64,000 bases of DNA, taken from NCBI RefSeq assembly GCF_006171285.1, contig NZ_CP040889.1, forward strand, positions 806,001 through 870,000, written 5' to 3'. The translations under genes were made by a program, and so were the position numbers. The notes beneath the pieces were generated by a model. That model saw only the letters and a list, made by a program, of their open reading frames with translations, did no database searches and was not told the origin of the DNA. Shown here in pieces: positions 1 to 8,724 of this stretch (position 1 is the stretch's first letter; each line of letters opens with the position of its first letter). The DNA is from Leclercia adecarboxylata (GTDB taxonomy: Bacteria; Pseudomonadota; Gammaproteobacteria; Enterobacterales; Enterobacteriaceae).

Positions 1-437
1 ATGGCGCTGACAATAGAAGCGGCAATTGCCGCCACCGCGTCGCTCGCGCTCACTGATGCCTGAATCCGGCGGTTACCGATATAAATCGAAACCACGCCTG
101 CAGCCAGTGCAGATCCTGTTACCGTCAGGGTGACCGTTGCTGCCGTTCCGCCAGGCTCCGGTACCGCAATAACCCAGAGTTCACCGAAGGGGTCGGTTTT
201 GCGGTACGCCTCAACCATGCGCGCCAGCTGGCTACCGGCACCAGCCACACGAACCGCGTAATCGGCTGACGGCATGAATACCAGCTGGTTGGTTGCAATG
301 CTGGCGCCAGCGTTAGCGTGGCCGATCAGCAGCGAAGGAGCGCTGGTCTGGGCAGTGTTCGCTGCGCTGTTGTCCATCTCTGCATAAAACAGCGGAACGC
401 GGAGATCAGACGGGATGGTGTTCATCGATACAGTCAT
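1..437 (-). CDS. Contractile tail sheath protein (partial, N-terminal part)
   Basis: The first 145 codons of a gene that runs out of the window at position 1. The translation begins MTVSMNTIPSDLRVPLFYAE, which is the typical opening of Mu gpL-like sheath proteins (NTIP..LRVP..YAE.DNS). Sheath proteins form the contractile outer tube that drives the inner tube through the host envelope. The start ATG at 437 overlaps the stop of the upstream DUF2635 gene by four bases (ATGA), which supports translational coupling; a second ATG four codons later is possible. This gene makes the prophage a myovirus although its head genes are HK97-like. Confidence 0.85.
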   Translation of the reverse strand, partial: MTVSMNTIPSDLRVPLFYAEMDNSAANTAQTSAPSLLIGHANAGASIATNQLVFMPSADYAVRVAGAGSQLARMVEAYRKTDPFGELWVIAVPEPGGTAATVTLTVTGSALAAGVVSIYIGNRRIQASVSASDAVAAIAASIVSA

Positions 438-616
438 TTAGTGCTCGCCTTATTTTCCGGTTCGCCGCCTTTCACCGGCTGAACAATTTCAATATCCCCG
501 TCGATTTCCCGACGGTACCAGTACTGGCTGTCTTCAACGTTTCGCCCTTCCTCAGGCAAAAGGTCGCCCCGGGCCGGGTCATGGACAGACCGCCCGTTTT
601 TCGGTTTTACAAACAT
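434..616 (-). CDS. DUF2635 family tail protein
   Basis: A 60-residue protein with the pattern VKP..G..V.DP.RGDLLPEEG, followed by a YW.RR..DGD segment. This is characteristic of DUF2635, the small Mu gp38-like protein encoded just before the tail sheath in Mu-like contractile tails. Its molecular role is not established. A good ribosome binding site (TGAGGA) precedes the ATG. It sits between the tail terminator gene and the sheath gene in a tightly packed minus-strand operon. Confidence 0.85.
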   Translation of the reverse strand: MFVKPKNGRSVHDPARGDLLPEEGRNVEDSQYWYRREIDGDIEIVQPVKGGEPENKASTK

Positions 617-624
617 GGTTTTCC

Positions 625-1185
625 TCAGGTGGGAAGGTTGATTTCAATGTGGTGTTCGATCTCACCGTCCGGCCCCTGGCCCGGATCGATAAAATCAACA
701 TCAATTGACAGGGTTTTGAACTCATCCAGCGCGTTCAGATCGTCCTGCTGTCGGGTGTCGTCTTCTGTCAGTTCAGTCTCAACCACGAAGTCGAACTGAT
801 AGCTCAGCTCGTGGCGGTTCACATCCAGCAGCGTGCCGCCGTCGTAGGTGATCGGGTTGCCGTGTTCTTCCGGGTTCCAGCCAAGTAGCGCTTTGAATAG
901 TGCCTGGCGAACCTCGTGAACCACGTCGAAAGAAGCAAACTGGCCGCGTTCGTCCCGGCTGTTGCTGACAAACACGATTACAGAGAAGCCCTCACGCAGC
1001 GTCTGCCAGTAATCGGTCTGGCTTTTCTGTTCGCCCGGCGAATCATCGCCCGGCACAACATACGCCGCCGGCAGCAGCATCTTGCCGACCTCCGGCAGAT
1101 CCTTAAATTGCGCGGCACCGGCCACCCGGTTCTGAAATAAAGGGCAGTGGGCACGCAGAGTGGCAATAACGGGCGTCAGTTTCAT
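625..1185 (-). CDS. Putative tail terminator / Gp37-like protein
   Basis: A 186-residue protein beginning MKLTPVIATLRAHCPLFQNR. Its position between the head-tail completion gene and the DUF2635/sheath pair, its size, and the N-terminal pattern of a short helix followed by a variable acidic domain fit the tail terminator proteins of Mu/SfV-type tails, which cap the sheath and tube. The ATG at 1185 was chosen over an upstream in-frame start because it overlaps the preceding stop codon and has a GGAG ribosome binding site. Assignment rests mainly on gene order. Confidence 0.6.
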   Translation of the reverse strand: MKLTPVIATLRAHCPLFQNRVAGAAQFKDLPEVGKMLLPAAYVVPGDDSPGEQKSQTDYWQTLREGFSVIVFVSNSRDERGQFASFDVVHEVRQALFKALLGWNPEEHGNPITYDGGTLLDVNRHELSYQFDFVVETELTEDDTRQQDDLNALDEFKTLSIDVDFIDPGQGPDGEIEHHIEINLPT

Positions 1186-1688
1186 CGGCGGCGTTTCTCC
1201 GGTTTGAGTGAGAGGCGCAGCTCGCGCGCCAGGTAGTAGCGCGTCCACGGGCTGTTTCTTTGTAGCGTTTCGATCATGAAGTTGTTACGCGGCGCCAGCC
1301 GCCAGCCACTACCCCCGGAAGCGCCCCGATGGTGCCCGCGCCGACGTTTAGCGCCTCCCCGCACGCCGTAAAACAGGAATGCCGGGTAGAAGTCGCCGGT
1401 GATGAGCCGGTTACCCTGCCCGTTTCGCTGGTTTGGCGCGATACGCGTCATAAACCCCGGCCGGTTCTTGCTGGCCCTGGGCACCATGTAGCCGATAGAT
1501 TTCGCCAGCCGTCCGCTCTGATAACCCGGGTTTTCGCCAGGCTCGGAACGACCGCGGCGCATCACCAGGCGGCGTGCATCACGCATATGGCGCTGCCCGA
1601 TATGGATGAAGGCCCGGCGGACGCGCGCCCGGTTGAAACGCATCTCCCTGGGCTGCTGAATATCAACGTGAAAAAAGGGAGTTGCCAT
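1182..1688 (-). CDS. Putative head-tail joining / tail completion protein (HK97 gp10-like)
   Basis: A very basic 168-residue protein rich in Arg, with the pattern H...ARRL...G.YQSGRLAKSIGY that resembles HK97 gp10-type connection proteins of the head-tail interface. It lies directly after the head closure gene and before the putative tail terminator, the expected place for such a protein. It overlaps its upstream neighbour by 26 bases and its downstream neighbour by four. The family call is by motif and order, without a database comparison. Confidence 0.6.
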   Translation of the reverse strand: MATPFFHVDIQQPREMRFNRARVRRAFIHIGQRHMRDARRLVMRRGRSEPGENPGYQSGRLAKSIGYMVPRASKNRPGFMTRIAPNQRNGQGNRLITGDFYPAFLFYGVRGGAKRRRGHHRGASGGSGWRLAPRNNFMIETLQRNSPWTRYYLARELRLSLKPEKRRR

Positions 1689-2076
1689 TAATGTTCCCTC
1701 CGGTTGTCGCTGGCTCGGTGCCCAGTTCGGTACACTCGAGCAGCAGATAACGCCGCTTACTGTTCAGATCGCGGGCCCGTCTGACGCGGTACACCTGCTC
1801 ACCCTGCACCACTTCGAAATCACTGGTGATCCCGCGGCGCCAGCGAACGGTGATGTAGTGCGTGATCGCATTATCGGTCTGGGCCGTTTCCTGGTAAGTG
1901 GTTGCACTGGTCTGGACAACCTTTGCCCAGACCGGAAAAGACACGGGGTAATCAGGCCGGGTACCGAGATCAGCCGCTGGCACATCGACCCGTTTCCGGA
2001 GCAGCACCCGTTTATCCAGCTCACCCGGATCGGGCAGCAGGTAGGTCGCGCTGGTTTGCGCCTGGCGAAGTTTCAT
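1663..2076 (-). CDS. Phage head closure protein
   Basis: A 137-residue protein with the layout of the SPP1 gp16/HK97 gp9 head-closure family: an N-terminal GELDKRV.L segment, a central VWAKV...T..E..QTDNAITHYITVRWRRGI strand region and a C-terminal YRV...RDLN.K.RYLLLECTE motif. These proteins seal the portal channel after packaging and form the platform for tail attachment. Its start overlaps the stop of the connector gene (ATGA). Confidence 0.75.
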   Translation of the reverse strand: MKLRQAQTSATYLLPDPGELDKRVLLRKRVDVPAADLGTRPDYPVSFPVWAKVVQTSATTYQETAQTDNAITHYITVRWRRGITSDFEVVQGEQVYRVRRARDLNSKRRYLLLECTELGTEPATTGGNINGNSLFSR

Positions 2077-2396
2077 AGCGGTATGAACCGATAGGGGCCG
2101 ACAAGCCAGGTGAATGACTGCGGCATCTCTGTTTTTTCGACTTCTGAAACAGATGAGCGGTTTTCGTAAAAGTGGGTGGCCAGCAGCAGCATCCCCAGCC
2201 GGATATCGTCCGTCATAACCAGCCCATCAGGATCGGTATCCGGGACGCCAGCATCTGCTGCATACAGAGTCCGATTTAGAAAGCTCACCGTTCTGGCCTG
2301 AACCGCACTGCCTATCACCGTCAGCAACTCATCCTCTTCGGTGTAATCGTCCTCCAGCCGCAGCTGGAGCTTAATTTCACTCAGTTTGAGCAGCAT
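2073..2396 (-). CDS. Head-tail connector protein (gp6-like)
   Basis: A 107-residue protein beginning MLLKLSEIKLQLRLEDDYTE. The pattern of an N-terminal helix with L..IK..LR.E.D.TEED.LL, followed by helices ending in ...LLLATHFYENR, is that of the HK97 gp6 / YqbG-type head-tail adaptor that forms a ring under the portal. The internal ATG at 2396 was preferred because a GGAGAT site lies just upstream; the longer frame would start inside the terminator hairpin that follows the capsid gene. Confidence 0.78.
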   Translation of the reverse strand: MLLKLSEIKLQLRLEDDYTEEDELLTVIGSAVQARTVSFLNRTLYAADAGVPDTDPDGLVMTDDIRLGMLLLATHFYENRSSVSEVEKTEMPQSFTWLVGPYRFIPL

Positions 2397-2427
2397 ATAA
2401 ATCTCCATGCCCGCCAGATGACGGGCA

Positions 2428-2448
2428 TAAAAAAACCGCTTACGCGGC
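2428..2448 (-). terminator. Rho-independent terminator after the capsid gene
   Basis: On the minus strand a short CCGC/GCGG stem with a four-base loop is followed by seven T residues. It lies just after the capsid gene stop, and a second weaker stem precedes the connector gene. It could lower expression of downstream connector genes relative to capsid. The stem is short, so efficiency is uncertain. Confidence 0.5.
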
Positions 2449-2470
2449 ATCATGTAAAACAGGTGCGTTA

Positions 2471-3697
2471 TTACGGTGTAGCCGGCTTGCCCTGCAGTGC
2501 CTTGATGGCGGCAGTATCCTCCAGTACGCAGTCGAAGCGGTGGAAAGCCAGGAACGCCGTCTGATCGTATTCGGCGTAACGCTCAACCAGGCGTTTCAGG
2601 GTCATATAGGAAACGCGACGAACGATGAAGCGGTTAAAATCCCCCAGGAAAATGAATTTCTTACTCGCTGCCGCCGCATCAATTGCCTGATCGATCACAT
2701 ACGGAATACCCAGAACGGTCGCCGGGGAACCGCCCACAACATCCGGCAGCCACAGCGGGCGTTTCTGATCATCAACCATCTCTTCAATTACCTGAAGCGT
2801 ACCGTCATTAAATGCCCAACGGAATTTAGGTCCGCCGCGATATGCCGGATCAATTGCATGCTTCAGGCTGTTCATTTCCTGCCAGGTAAACGTTGCCGCC
2901 GCTGCCGCAGAGACGGTCCCGGTTACTGAAGCCGCCAGACCCTTTGGCTGCAGCGGTGTACCTGCCCCCGTACCCTGGACCAGGTATTTAGCTTCGCCGC
3001 GGCCAATGCGCTGTGCAATACGCCCCGCCAGGTAGGCCTCGATATCTACGCCGCTGTCCTGCAGCAGTTCGTTGGAGACGCGGATGATTTTGGATGACAG
3101 CTTTTTGGCGCCCAGGATCGCCGTGCCGAACGTCACATCACCTTCACTGGCCGCAGAGTTTTCTGCGAGCAGTTCGCCTTCTTCTGAGGTACCGTCGGAA
3201 GTGGACCAGGTAATATCCTGACCGTTCGAGGTATTGAGAATCTGAGCAACGCTCGCGATCCCGCCATAGGCCTTCATCGCATCGATGATGGTATTGCGCA
3301 TCTGGGTGGGTACGGTATAGCCCCCTTTATCATCAGGAGACGTACCCTGCGCGCGCAGTTCTTTAACGGCCTGACGCTCTTCGGCAGTGAGTTCACCGAA
3401 GCCGTGGCGGAGAAGGCGATCAAATGCTGCGGCGCGGCGCTCATCTGCCTGCTTCTCCGGGTTAATCTGGCGCTGACGCTGCTCCGGCTCCTGCTCGTCA
3501 ACGTAGCTCTGATCGTGACGGCGCAGCTCTTCTTCGCGGCCGATTTGTTCGTCGAGCGCATCCAGCTCGTGTTTTGCTTTATTCCACTGAGTGCGCTGCT
3601 CCTCAGTCCAGGTAGTGTTTTCAGGGATCCCCTCATGCAGCGCACGCATTTCACGGGCGATGGTGTTACGTTTCTGCTTCAGTTCATGCAATTTCAT
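2471..3697 (-). CDS. HK97-family major capsid protein
   Basis: A 408-residue major head protein. The N-terminal roughly 100 residues are highly charged and predicted coiled coil (the delta/scaffold domain removed by the prohead protease). The shell domain starts near the DDKGGYTVPTQM segment at about residue 120 and shows the family pattern GG.ASVAQI, ...AKKLSSKIIRVSNELLQDS..D.E.Y and a C-terminal ...RFIVRRV.YM...RLVERYAEYDQTAFLA. The protease and portal genes follow directly upstream in transcription order, as in HK97. Start ATG has a strong AAGGA ribosome binding site. Confidence 0.95.
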   Translation of the reverse strand: MKLHELKQKRNTIAREMRALHEGIPENTTWTEEQRTQWNKAKHELDALDEQIGREEELRRHDQSYVDEQEPEQRQRQINPEKQADERRAAAFDRLLRHGFGELTAEERQAVKELRAQGTSPDDKGGYTVPTQMRNTIIDAMKAYGGIASVAQILNTSNGQDITWSTSDGTSEEGELLAENSAASEGDVTFGTAILGAKKLSSKIIRVSNELLQDSGVDIEAYLAGRIAQRIGRGEAKYLVQGTGAGTPLQPKGLAASVTGTVSAAAAATFTWQEMNSLKHAIDPAYRGGPKFRWAFNDGTLQVIEEMVDDQKRPLWLPDVVGGSPATVLGIPYVIDQAIDAAAASKKFIFLGDFNRFIVRRVSYMTLKRLVERYAEYDQTAFLAFHRFDCVLEDTAAIKALQGKPATP

Positions 3698-3706
3698 GGT
3701 TTTTCC

Positions 3707-4306
3707 TTACGCGTTAAGAAGAGTCAGCATGCGCTCGCGCGCCGTTCGTTGATTAATGGCTTGCGCCAGCGCGCCGCTGTCGCGCGCCTCCTGCCAGGCT
3801 TTCATGGAGCGAACTCCGGAATCGGCATCCTGATAGGCCGGGTAGGTCACCGGGCTTACATCAAAGAGCCGGGAAAAGCGGTTAATCTCGCGAATGACGA
3901 TACCCTCATCGTCCTGGTACCAGTGCTCGCCGTCGTGGGCGATCCGGAATGCGAAAGACGACTGAGTAATATCGCCGCGCATCATCGGTGCCAGCACCAG
4001 ATCACGAATGGTCTGGGTGTCAGGGGCCGCGATGTCGTAGCGAAGCCCTTTATCATCGACGCTGACGCTCAACGTACCGGAAGCGCTGCGGCCAAGGATA
4101 AAGTTCGGGTCGTGGTTAAACAGCCCACGGATATCGTCGCCCAGCACGTCATCGAAAGCGCCGGGCTTAATAATCTCGCGGAATCCCCATAGGGGTTCGG
4201 AGCGGCTGTTAAACACCGATCCGTAACCGATAATGCGCGTGGGCTGTTCCCCCAGCTGTTCGGCACGGACCTCACCGCTGTAACAGCGAGTCTCGCGATC
4301 ACTCAT
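3707..4306 (-). CDS. HK97-family prohead protease (U35/S78)
   Basis: A 199-residue serine protease that cleaves the scaffold domain from the major capsid protein during head maturation. The family patterns are visible: IGYGSVFNSRS near the N-terminus, the FNHDPNFILGR.ASGTL segment with the catalytic His, and D.TQSSFAFRI with the catalytic Ser. The ATG at 4306 gives MSDRETRCYSGE and overlaps the portal stop by eight bases; a longer upstream reading has no family similarity. Confidence 0.93.
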   Translation of the reverse strand: MSDRETRCYSGEVRAEQLGEQPTRIIGYGSVFNSRSEPLWGFREIIKPGAFDDVLGDDIRGLFNHDPNFILGRSASGTLSVSVDDKGLRYDIAAPDTQTIRDLVLAPMMRGDITQSSFAFRIAHDGEHWYQDDEGIVIREINRFSRLFDVSPVTYPAYQDADSGVRSMKAWQEARDSGALAQAINQRTARERMLTLLNA

Positions 4307-5525
4307 CGGTTTTTTCCTTTTCGGTTTTGGTGGTTTTGAAATCGTCCACCGAGTTGGCGGCGTTGACGCTGACAAGCATTTCATCCAGGCCGTCGACCGG
4401 GTTCATATCCTCGAAAGCGCGGGCTTCGTTGCGGCTCATCCAGCCATCGGTGATCGCAAAGTGGTAGAACTGTGCGCGTTCCTGCGGGGTGCCGCGTAGC
4501 AGGCCAGTGAGGTTAAACCTGACGTAATACCCGGCGGCCAGTTCGGCACGGGTAAACAGGCGGCGGTTAAGCTCCTGCTCCCAGTTCGTCACCCAGGGCA
4601 TCATCGAGTAGCGGACAAACTGAATGGCCTGCTGCGTAATGTTGCTGAAGGTGGCTTTTTCCAGGTCGTTAATCATGTGCGCCGGCACATTAAAGATGCC
4701 GGCAATCATCGAACGGTTGAGCTTTGACATGTCGATGATCTGGGCATCAATCGGCGACACGGTCAGCGCCTTGTAATCCAGATCGGCAGGCAGCAGCATG
4801 GTTTTGTTTTCCTGGCTGCGTAACGCCTGCGCCGCTTTCTGCCACTGTTCTTTAAGCCAGCCCCAGCTTTCCTTAGTGAGTCCGCTCTTAACGGACACGA
4901 TCCCCGCCGGGCGGGCATTGCCGCTGAAGAAGCTTTCTGTGTACTTCTGCCCGCTCATACCCATGCCGATCGTTTCGGCGTGCTGCATCACCGGGCTGAG
5001 GCCCATTTTCTGGTTATTCCCCAGCGCCCGTATGTGGATCATGTCGTCGGGGCTGATGGCGAATGCCCCCTCTTCGTTGTAGAGCCCGTAGGTATAGCGC
5101 CCGCCGGTATTAATCAGGGTCGCTTCCCACGGCATGCAGCAGTCCAGGGAGGTCACTTCACCGCGACGGCTGCGCTTAACCCAGGTGTATCCATTCCCCC
5201 AGCCGAGGATGTGGCGTTGCTTCAGTTCGCGCCACTTATAGCTGGTCTGCCAGGTGTTCGGTTCATCATGGACCAGATAAAACGCCGGATGATCCCGCGC
5301 TGGCTCGACCCTGCCGTTGTGCTTTCGCATGACATGCAGCGGCATCTGCGCGAGGTTTGATGACAGGACGTAAATGCAGGCATATACAGCCGCCAGCTTC
5401 ATCGCCGTTTCAGGGCTTACGTACACATCCGCCCTGAATAGCCCCTCCATATCAACTGCATCACCAGTTATTGGCGTGCCGGGATTTTCGAGCGATTCAC
5501 TTCTGAACAGAGAATCAAGCAGCAC
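4299..5525 (-). CDS. HK97-family portal protein
   Basis: A 408-residue portal subunit, the twelve-fold ring through which DNA enters and leaves the head. Family features include TAMKLAAVYACIYVLSSNLAQMP, HPAFYLVHDEPN.WQTSY.W, a GNAR.AGIVSV segment and LEKATFSNITQQA.QFV...M.PWV near the C-terminus. The frame appears to start with GTG at 5525 inside the tail of the small membrane protein gene, with a GGGGGAA purine run just upstream. Confidence 0.93.
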   Translation of the reverse strand: MLLDSLFRSESLENPGTPITGDAVDMEGLFRADVYVSPETAMKLAAVYACIYVLSSNLAQMPLHVMRKHNGRVEPARDHPAFYLVHDEPNTWQTSYKWRELKQRHILGWGNGYTWVKRSRRGEVTSLDCCMPWEATLINTGGRYTYGLYNEEGAFAISPDDMIHIRALGNNQKMGLSPVMQHAETIGMGMSGQKYTESFFSGNARPAGIVSVKSGLTKESWGWLKEQWQKAAQALRSQENKTMLLPADLDYKALTVSPIDAQIIDMSKLNRSMIAGIFNVPAHMINDLEKATFSNITQQAIQFVRYSMMPWVTNWEQELNRRLFTRAELAAGYYVRFNLTGLLRGTPQERAQFYHFAITDGWMSRNEARAFEDMNPVDGLDEMLVSVNAANSVDDFKTTKTEKEKTDE

Positions 5526-5676
5526 GCTTCCCCCTTCTGGCCATAACCAGTCCCGCCACCAGCAGGAGCCCGCCGGAGAACATCAGTGCCGGAGCCAACC
5601 CGAACTGCAGGTAAAATCCGGACGTGAGCAGGCCGTAACCGGCCAGCCCGATTACATCGGTGATAAGTGATTTCAT
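5515..5676 (-). CDS. Small two-helix membrane protein between terminase and portal
   Basis: A 53-residue frame starting [20 protein letters not shown]. It has two hydrophobic segments (about residues 9-22 and 27-45) separated by a short turn and a basic C-terminus (ARRGKRAA), so it is probably an inner-membrane protein. Its ATG overlaps the stop of the terminase gene (ATGA) and its 3' end overlaps the portal start by 11 bases, the tight packing of a real late gene. Small genes at this place exist in other HK97-type modules. Function unknown. Confidence 0.62.
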   Translation of the reverse strand: MKSLITDVIGLAGYGLLTSGFYLQFGLAPALMFSGGLLLVAGLVMARRGKRAA

Positions 5677-7406
5677 AGAATTAAGAACTCTTCGTCTGAA
5701 TCGAGAGATGAAAGGAAATCACCAGGCTCTTTGAGCATTGCCCGCCCGATCGCCATGATCAGCGCAACCGCGCCGTCGATTTTGTTTTCGTTCTGCTCTT
5801 TGATGGGTTTAACCACATCGTCGTTACCAGGCAGATACTTGCCGACGACGTTACTGATACACCAGCTCATGATCGGGTTGCCGTCATGATGAAAGCGACC
5901 CGACTCAATGGCGGCTTCCAGCTCCTTCATCGGGTCAGACATATTGGTGTAGTTCTGGATGATGGTGACTGGGTTTAGCCCTTCATCGGCCAGATCGTGT
6001 GAAAGGCCGGTAGCGCCAAACGGGTCAATCGGTGACTCACTTACCGGGTTCAGCTTATTCGCCGCCTTCGCCTCTTCAAGGATGTAGCGGTAATCCACCT
6101 CCGCCCCGTCAGTTACCGTAAGTAACCCCATCTCTACCCATTTCTGAAAACGTTCAGCAGTCCGGCGATCCTCGTTTTTTTCGACGCTGTAAACCGTGTC
6201 ATACGGCACCCAGAACCGCGGCGCCACGCAGTAATAATGCGTTTTCCCGTCAATCTCCCGAGTAAACAGTCGCGGCATGCTGTTCATGTCCAGTTTGCGC
6301 GCCAGGTCAAACGCCAGTATGCAGGGCTGGCCCTCGAACTGTTCCAGCGTCAGCGTCTTGTCTTCGCAGTTCTGCCAGGACACCAGGTTGAAGAACGCGG
6401 CCCGGGCAGCGACCCAGATATTGAGGTGCTTCGTTTTGAACACGCCTGCCTGGCGGGCATTATTGATAGCGCGCTGTTGTTGACTCAGCAGAAAGTCACG
6501 GTAGACCGACACTCCCATATTCGGGTTTGCCTTCTCAAGCACCTTCGGGTCGGTCCAGTCATCACCGTCATCGACTGTGTAAACCACGCCGAACAGCTCC
6601 TCGTTGGGCACCGAGCCGTTCAGCATCTCAATCACTTCTCGCCGCTTGTCGTAGCAGGGCCCCTCGATGTTATAACCCGCGGTGGTGATCGCCCACATCA
6701 GCGGCTGCCGGCGGGCACCCATGCCCGTCAGCATTGTGGTGTACAGCGCATCGGTCGGGTGCTCATGATATTCGTCGACTATCGCGCAGTGTGGCGAGGC
6801 CCCGTCGCCAGGGTTGCCGATCAGCGGCTCGAAGCGGGCGCCGTCTTCCGGTCGGTTCAGGTTTGAAGCGTTGACCTCGATGCCGAATGCCTCCACCAGC
6901 AGTGGGGTGCGTTTGCACATCAGGCGCGCAGGCCGGAACACTTCCCACGCCTGTTTTTCTGTCGTGGCGCCAGAATAGACCTCGGCACCGAACTCATTGT
7001 CACAGGTGAAGCAGTACAGCGCCACGCCGGCAGAGATCGCTGACTTGCCATTCTTGCGGGGGATCTCGGTATAAACCTCCCGGAAACGGCGAAGCCTTGT
7101 CCCCTTCTGCACCCAGCCAAAGGCACAGCAGATGATAAAGAGCTGCCAGGGTTCCAGGGTGATCGGCATCCGCTTGAATGCCCACTCCCCTTTGGTGTGC
7201 GGCAGCAGTTGAATAAACTTCGCGGCCTTCTCCGCAATGTCTTTGTCAAAGCGGTACCGGAATTTCTTACTCTTTTCGGCCGCCATGTCGTCGATATGGC
7301 GCTGGCAGGCCTGAATGACATACTGGCACGCCGGGATCTTCCCCCGCACAACGTTGCGGGCGTACTGATTCGCGGCGTTAACGTTGGGATACGACTTCCG
7401 GCTCAT
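5673..7406 (-). CDS. Terminase large subunit (Terminase_1 family)
   Basis: A 577-residue packaging motor ATPase and nuclease of the HK97 type. The ATPase domain shows WQLFI.CC.FGW, a deviating Walker A segment (PRKNGKS near residue 116), a Walker B-like [10 protein letters not shown] and an AITTAG coupling motif. Acidic residues of the C-terminal nuclease domain lie in [10 protein letters not shown] and after [10 protein letters not shown]. It follows the small subunit with an ATGA overlap. Length and order match cos-packaging phages of this group. Confidence 0.95.
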   Translation of the reverse strand: MSRKSYPNVNAANQYARNVVRGKIPACQYVIQACQRHIDDMAAEKSKKFRYRFDKDIAEKAAKFIQLLPHTKGEWAFKRMPITLEPWQLFIICCAFGWVQKGTRLRRFREVYTEIPRKNGKSAISAGVALYCFTCDNEFGAEVYSGATTEKQAWEVFRPARLMCKRTPLLVEAFGIEVNASNLNRPEDGARFEPLIGNPGDGASPHCAIVDEYHEHPTDALYTTMLTGMGARRQPLMWAITTAGYNIEGPCYDKRREVIEMLNGSVPNEELFGVVYTVDDGDDWTDPKVLEKANPNMGVSVYRDFLLSQQQRAINNARQAGVFKTKHLNIWVAARAAFFNLVSWQNCEDKTLTLEQFEGQPCILAFDLARKLDMNSMPRLFTREIDGKTHYYCVAPRFWVPYDTVYSVEKNEDRRTAERFQKWVEMGLLTVTDGAEVDYRYILEEAKAANKLNPVSESPIDPFGATGLSHDLADEGLNPVTIIQNYTNMSDPMKELEAAIESGRFHHDGNPIMSWCISNVVGKYLPGNDDVVKPIKEQNENKIDGAVALIMAIGRAMLKEPGDFLSSLDSDEEFLIL

Positions 7407-7906
7407 GAGCTGATCATCTTCAGGAATGGGTTGGATGTTTTCTTCTGGCCTGCAAGGCCGACCAGACGCTGGCGGCTGCTGGGGTCGAGGCCCAGCATTG
7501 AACCGGTAGAACTCATCTCCGATTCCTGTTCTTTCTTCGCGGTCAGCTCAGGGTTCTTTATCTTGCCGCCCATCGCACCGGTTATGGACAGGCCTTCCAC
7601 GGCGATATTCTTTACCGCCCGGCGCCAGAATTCGTACGCGACACACCAGCGCTCGAGCACGGCGAGATCGGTAACGCAGATCAGGCCCTGTCCGCATAAT
7701 TCTTTTGTGGTCAGTTCCCACATGATCGCCGCGAGCGGCAGATTCTCTTCTTCAAACCAGTCCGGCGGCGACACACCCTTGATGGGGGTGAACACCGGCT
7801 CATCTTTGTTCAGGGCTCGCTTACCGGGGTTTCCGGCCAGCTCCTTGCGCGCCGTTGGCTTTGGGCGGCGCCCGGAACGCCCCGCCGTTCCAGCCATAAG
7901 CGACAC
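7403..7906 (-). CDS. Terminase small subunit (P27 family)
   Basis: A 167-residue DNA-recognition subunit of the packaging terminase. The N-terminal [21 protein letters not shown] segment, the PPDWF...A...W......L...GL......D..ALERWC core and the C-terminal ...[13 protein letters not shown] pattern are those of the P27/Terminase_4 family. The product may instead start three codons later at 7897 (MAGTAG). It lies between the HNH nuclease gene and the large subunit. Confidence 0.88.
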   Translation of the reverse strand: MSLMAGTAGRSGRRPKPTARKELAGNPGKRALNKDEPVFTPIKGVSPPDWFEEENLPLAAIMWELTTKELCGQGLICVTDLAVLERWCVAYEFWRRAVKNIAVEGLSITGAMGGKIKNPELTAKKEQESEMSSTGSMLGLDPSSRQRLVGLAGQKKTSNPFLKMISS

Positions 7907-8027
7907 TCCTGGTTAAATTTGATTTTTCGCGGGTATAAAAAAACGAGGAGGCGGGCAGTCCGGAAGGCGGTCGGCAGCAGGGATTTGACCACCCCCTCCC
8001 CGGGCCCGATGCATTCGAGAATCACTC
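7907..8027. other. Gap before terminase; possible cos region
   Basis: About 120 non-coding bases between the HNH and terminase small-subunit genes. In HK97-type cos phages the cohesive end site lies near the HNH and terminase small subunit genes. The gap holds a G/C-rich run (CCACCCCCTCCCCGGGCCC) and a purine-rich stretch, both reasonable for a cos/binding region, but no overhang can be defined from sequence alone. Confidence 0.25.
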
Positions 8028-8378
8028 TCATTTGATGCGGTCGCGCGCGGTCTTCTTGGCATGGCAGGACCAGCACAGGCTCTGCAGGTTGGAGTCAGCG
8101 TCATTGCCGCCGTGTGCCTTCGGAGTGATGTGGTCAACGCACGAGGCTGACTTAACGACACCCTGCTTCAGGTGGTCCTGGCAAAGCCCTTTGTCACGCT
8201 TCAGGATCCGGGCACGGATAGTCTCCCACTTCGTGCCGTAGCCGCGCTGGTGTCGTGTTTGTCCGGGCTTGTATTGTTTCCAGCCTTCACCCTTGTGTGC
8301 TTCGCAGTAGCCTGATGGGTCTGTTGTTGTCGATCGGCATCCGCGAACGCGACAGGCCTTTGGTGTGCGTGGCGGCAT
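8028..8378 (-). CDS. HNH endonuclease (HK97 gp74-like)
   Basis: A 116-residue HNH nuclease. It has an N-terminal Cys pair (CRVRGCRS..., with C.AH) and a classic HNH block: CVDHITPKAHGGNDADSN then LQSLCWSCHAKKT, giving the catalytic His of DH, the central Asn and the zinc cysteines. Such proteins are encoded next to terminase in cos phages and are needed, with terminase, for specific genome cleavage during packaging. Confidence 0.92.
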   Translation of the reverse strand: MPPRTPKACRVRGCRSTTTDPSGYCEAHKGEGWKQYKPGQTRHQRGYGTKWETIRARILKRDKGLCQDHLKQGVVKSASCVDHITPKAHGGNDADSNLQSLCWSCHAKKTARDRIK

Positions 8379-8472
8379 GATCTCTGACTCCGTTTTAGCC
8401 CTTACAGGGTATATTTATGATTTATCCGCTATAGCCATTATTAAGCCCACCAGCCGATGAGCTTTGGAATGG

Positions 8473-8673
8473 CTACTCTTCAAGCTGAAGCACGCCACCC
8501 TCTTCAAAATCGGAGTATGCAATAAGCCCGGTGTAGCCAGGTAAGTTGCCACCATCGTCGGTTTCAAACTCTGGGATTTCAGCCTGAGTAATGGTGTAGG
8601 CTGGCTGCCCATCTGCCTCGGCAAATTCAGCGAGGGATTTAATTTGCTCTGCTGTAAGAACTAACGGTGTCAT
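8473..8673 (-). CDS. Hypothetical small acidic phage protein
   Basis: A 66-residue acidic protein beginning MTPLVLTAEQIKSLAEFAEA and ending in ...DFEEGGVLQLEE. The ATG at 8673 has a strong GGGGAAG ribosome binding site, while the longer in-frame start at 8694 has none. I do not recognise the family. It lies between the lysis cassette terminator and the HNH gene in the late operon. Confidence 0.55.
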   Translation of the reverse strand: MTPLVLTAEQIKSLAEFAEADGQPAYTITQAEIPEFETDDGGNLPGYTGLIAYSDFEEGGVLQLEE

Positions 8674-8694
8674 AGCTTCCCCTTCATTGGTCAT

Positions 8695-8717
8695 AAAAAA
8701 CCTCGCTAATGCGAGGC
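8695..8717 (-). terminator. Terminator after Rz1
   Basis: On the minus strand CCTCGC-ATTA-GCGAGG is followed by six T residues. It lies eight bases after the Rz1 stop codon and would punctuate the lysis cassette. Late Q-modified polymerase would be expected to read through. Confidence 0.65.
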
Positions 8718-8724
8718 TCGGTGT

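Noticed and set aside
3404..4192. 262-codon plus-strand frame opposite capsid and protease
   Set aside because: Complement of two strongly supported genes; no domain, no start signal.
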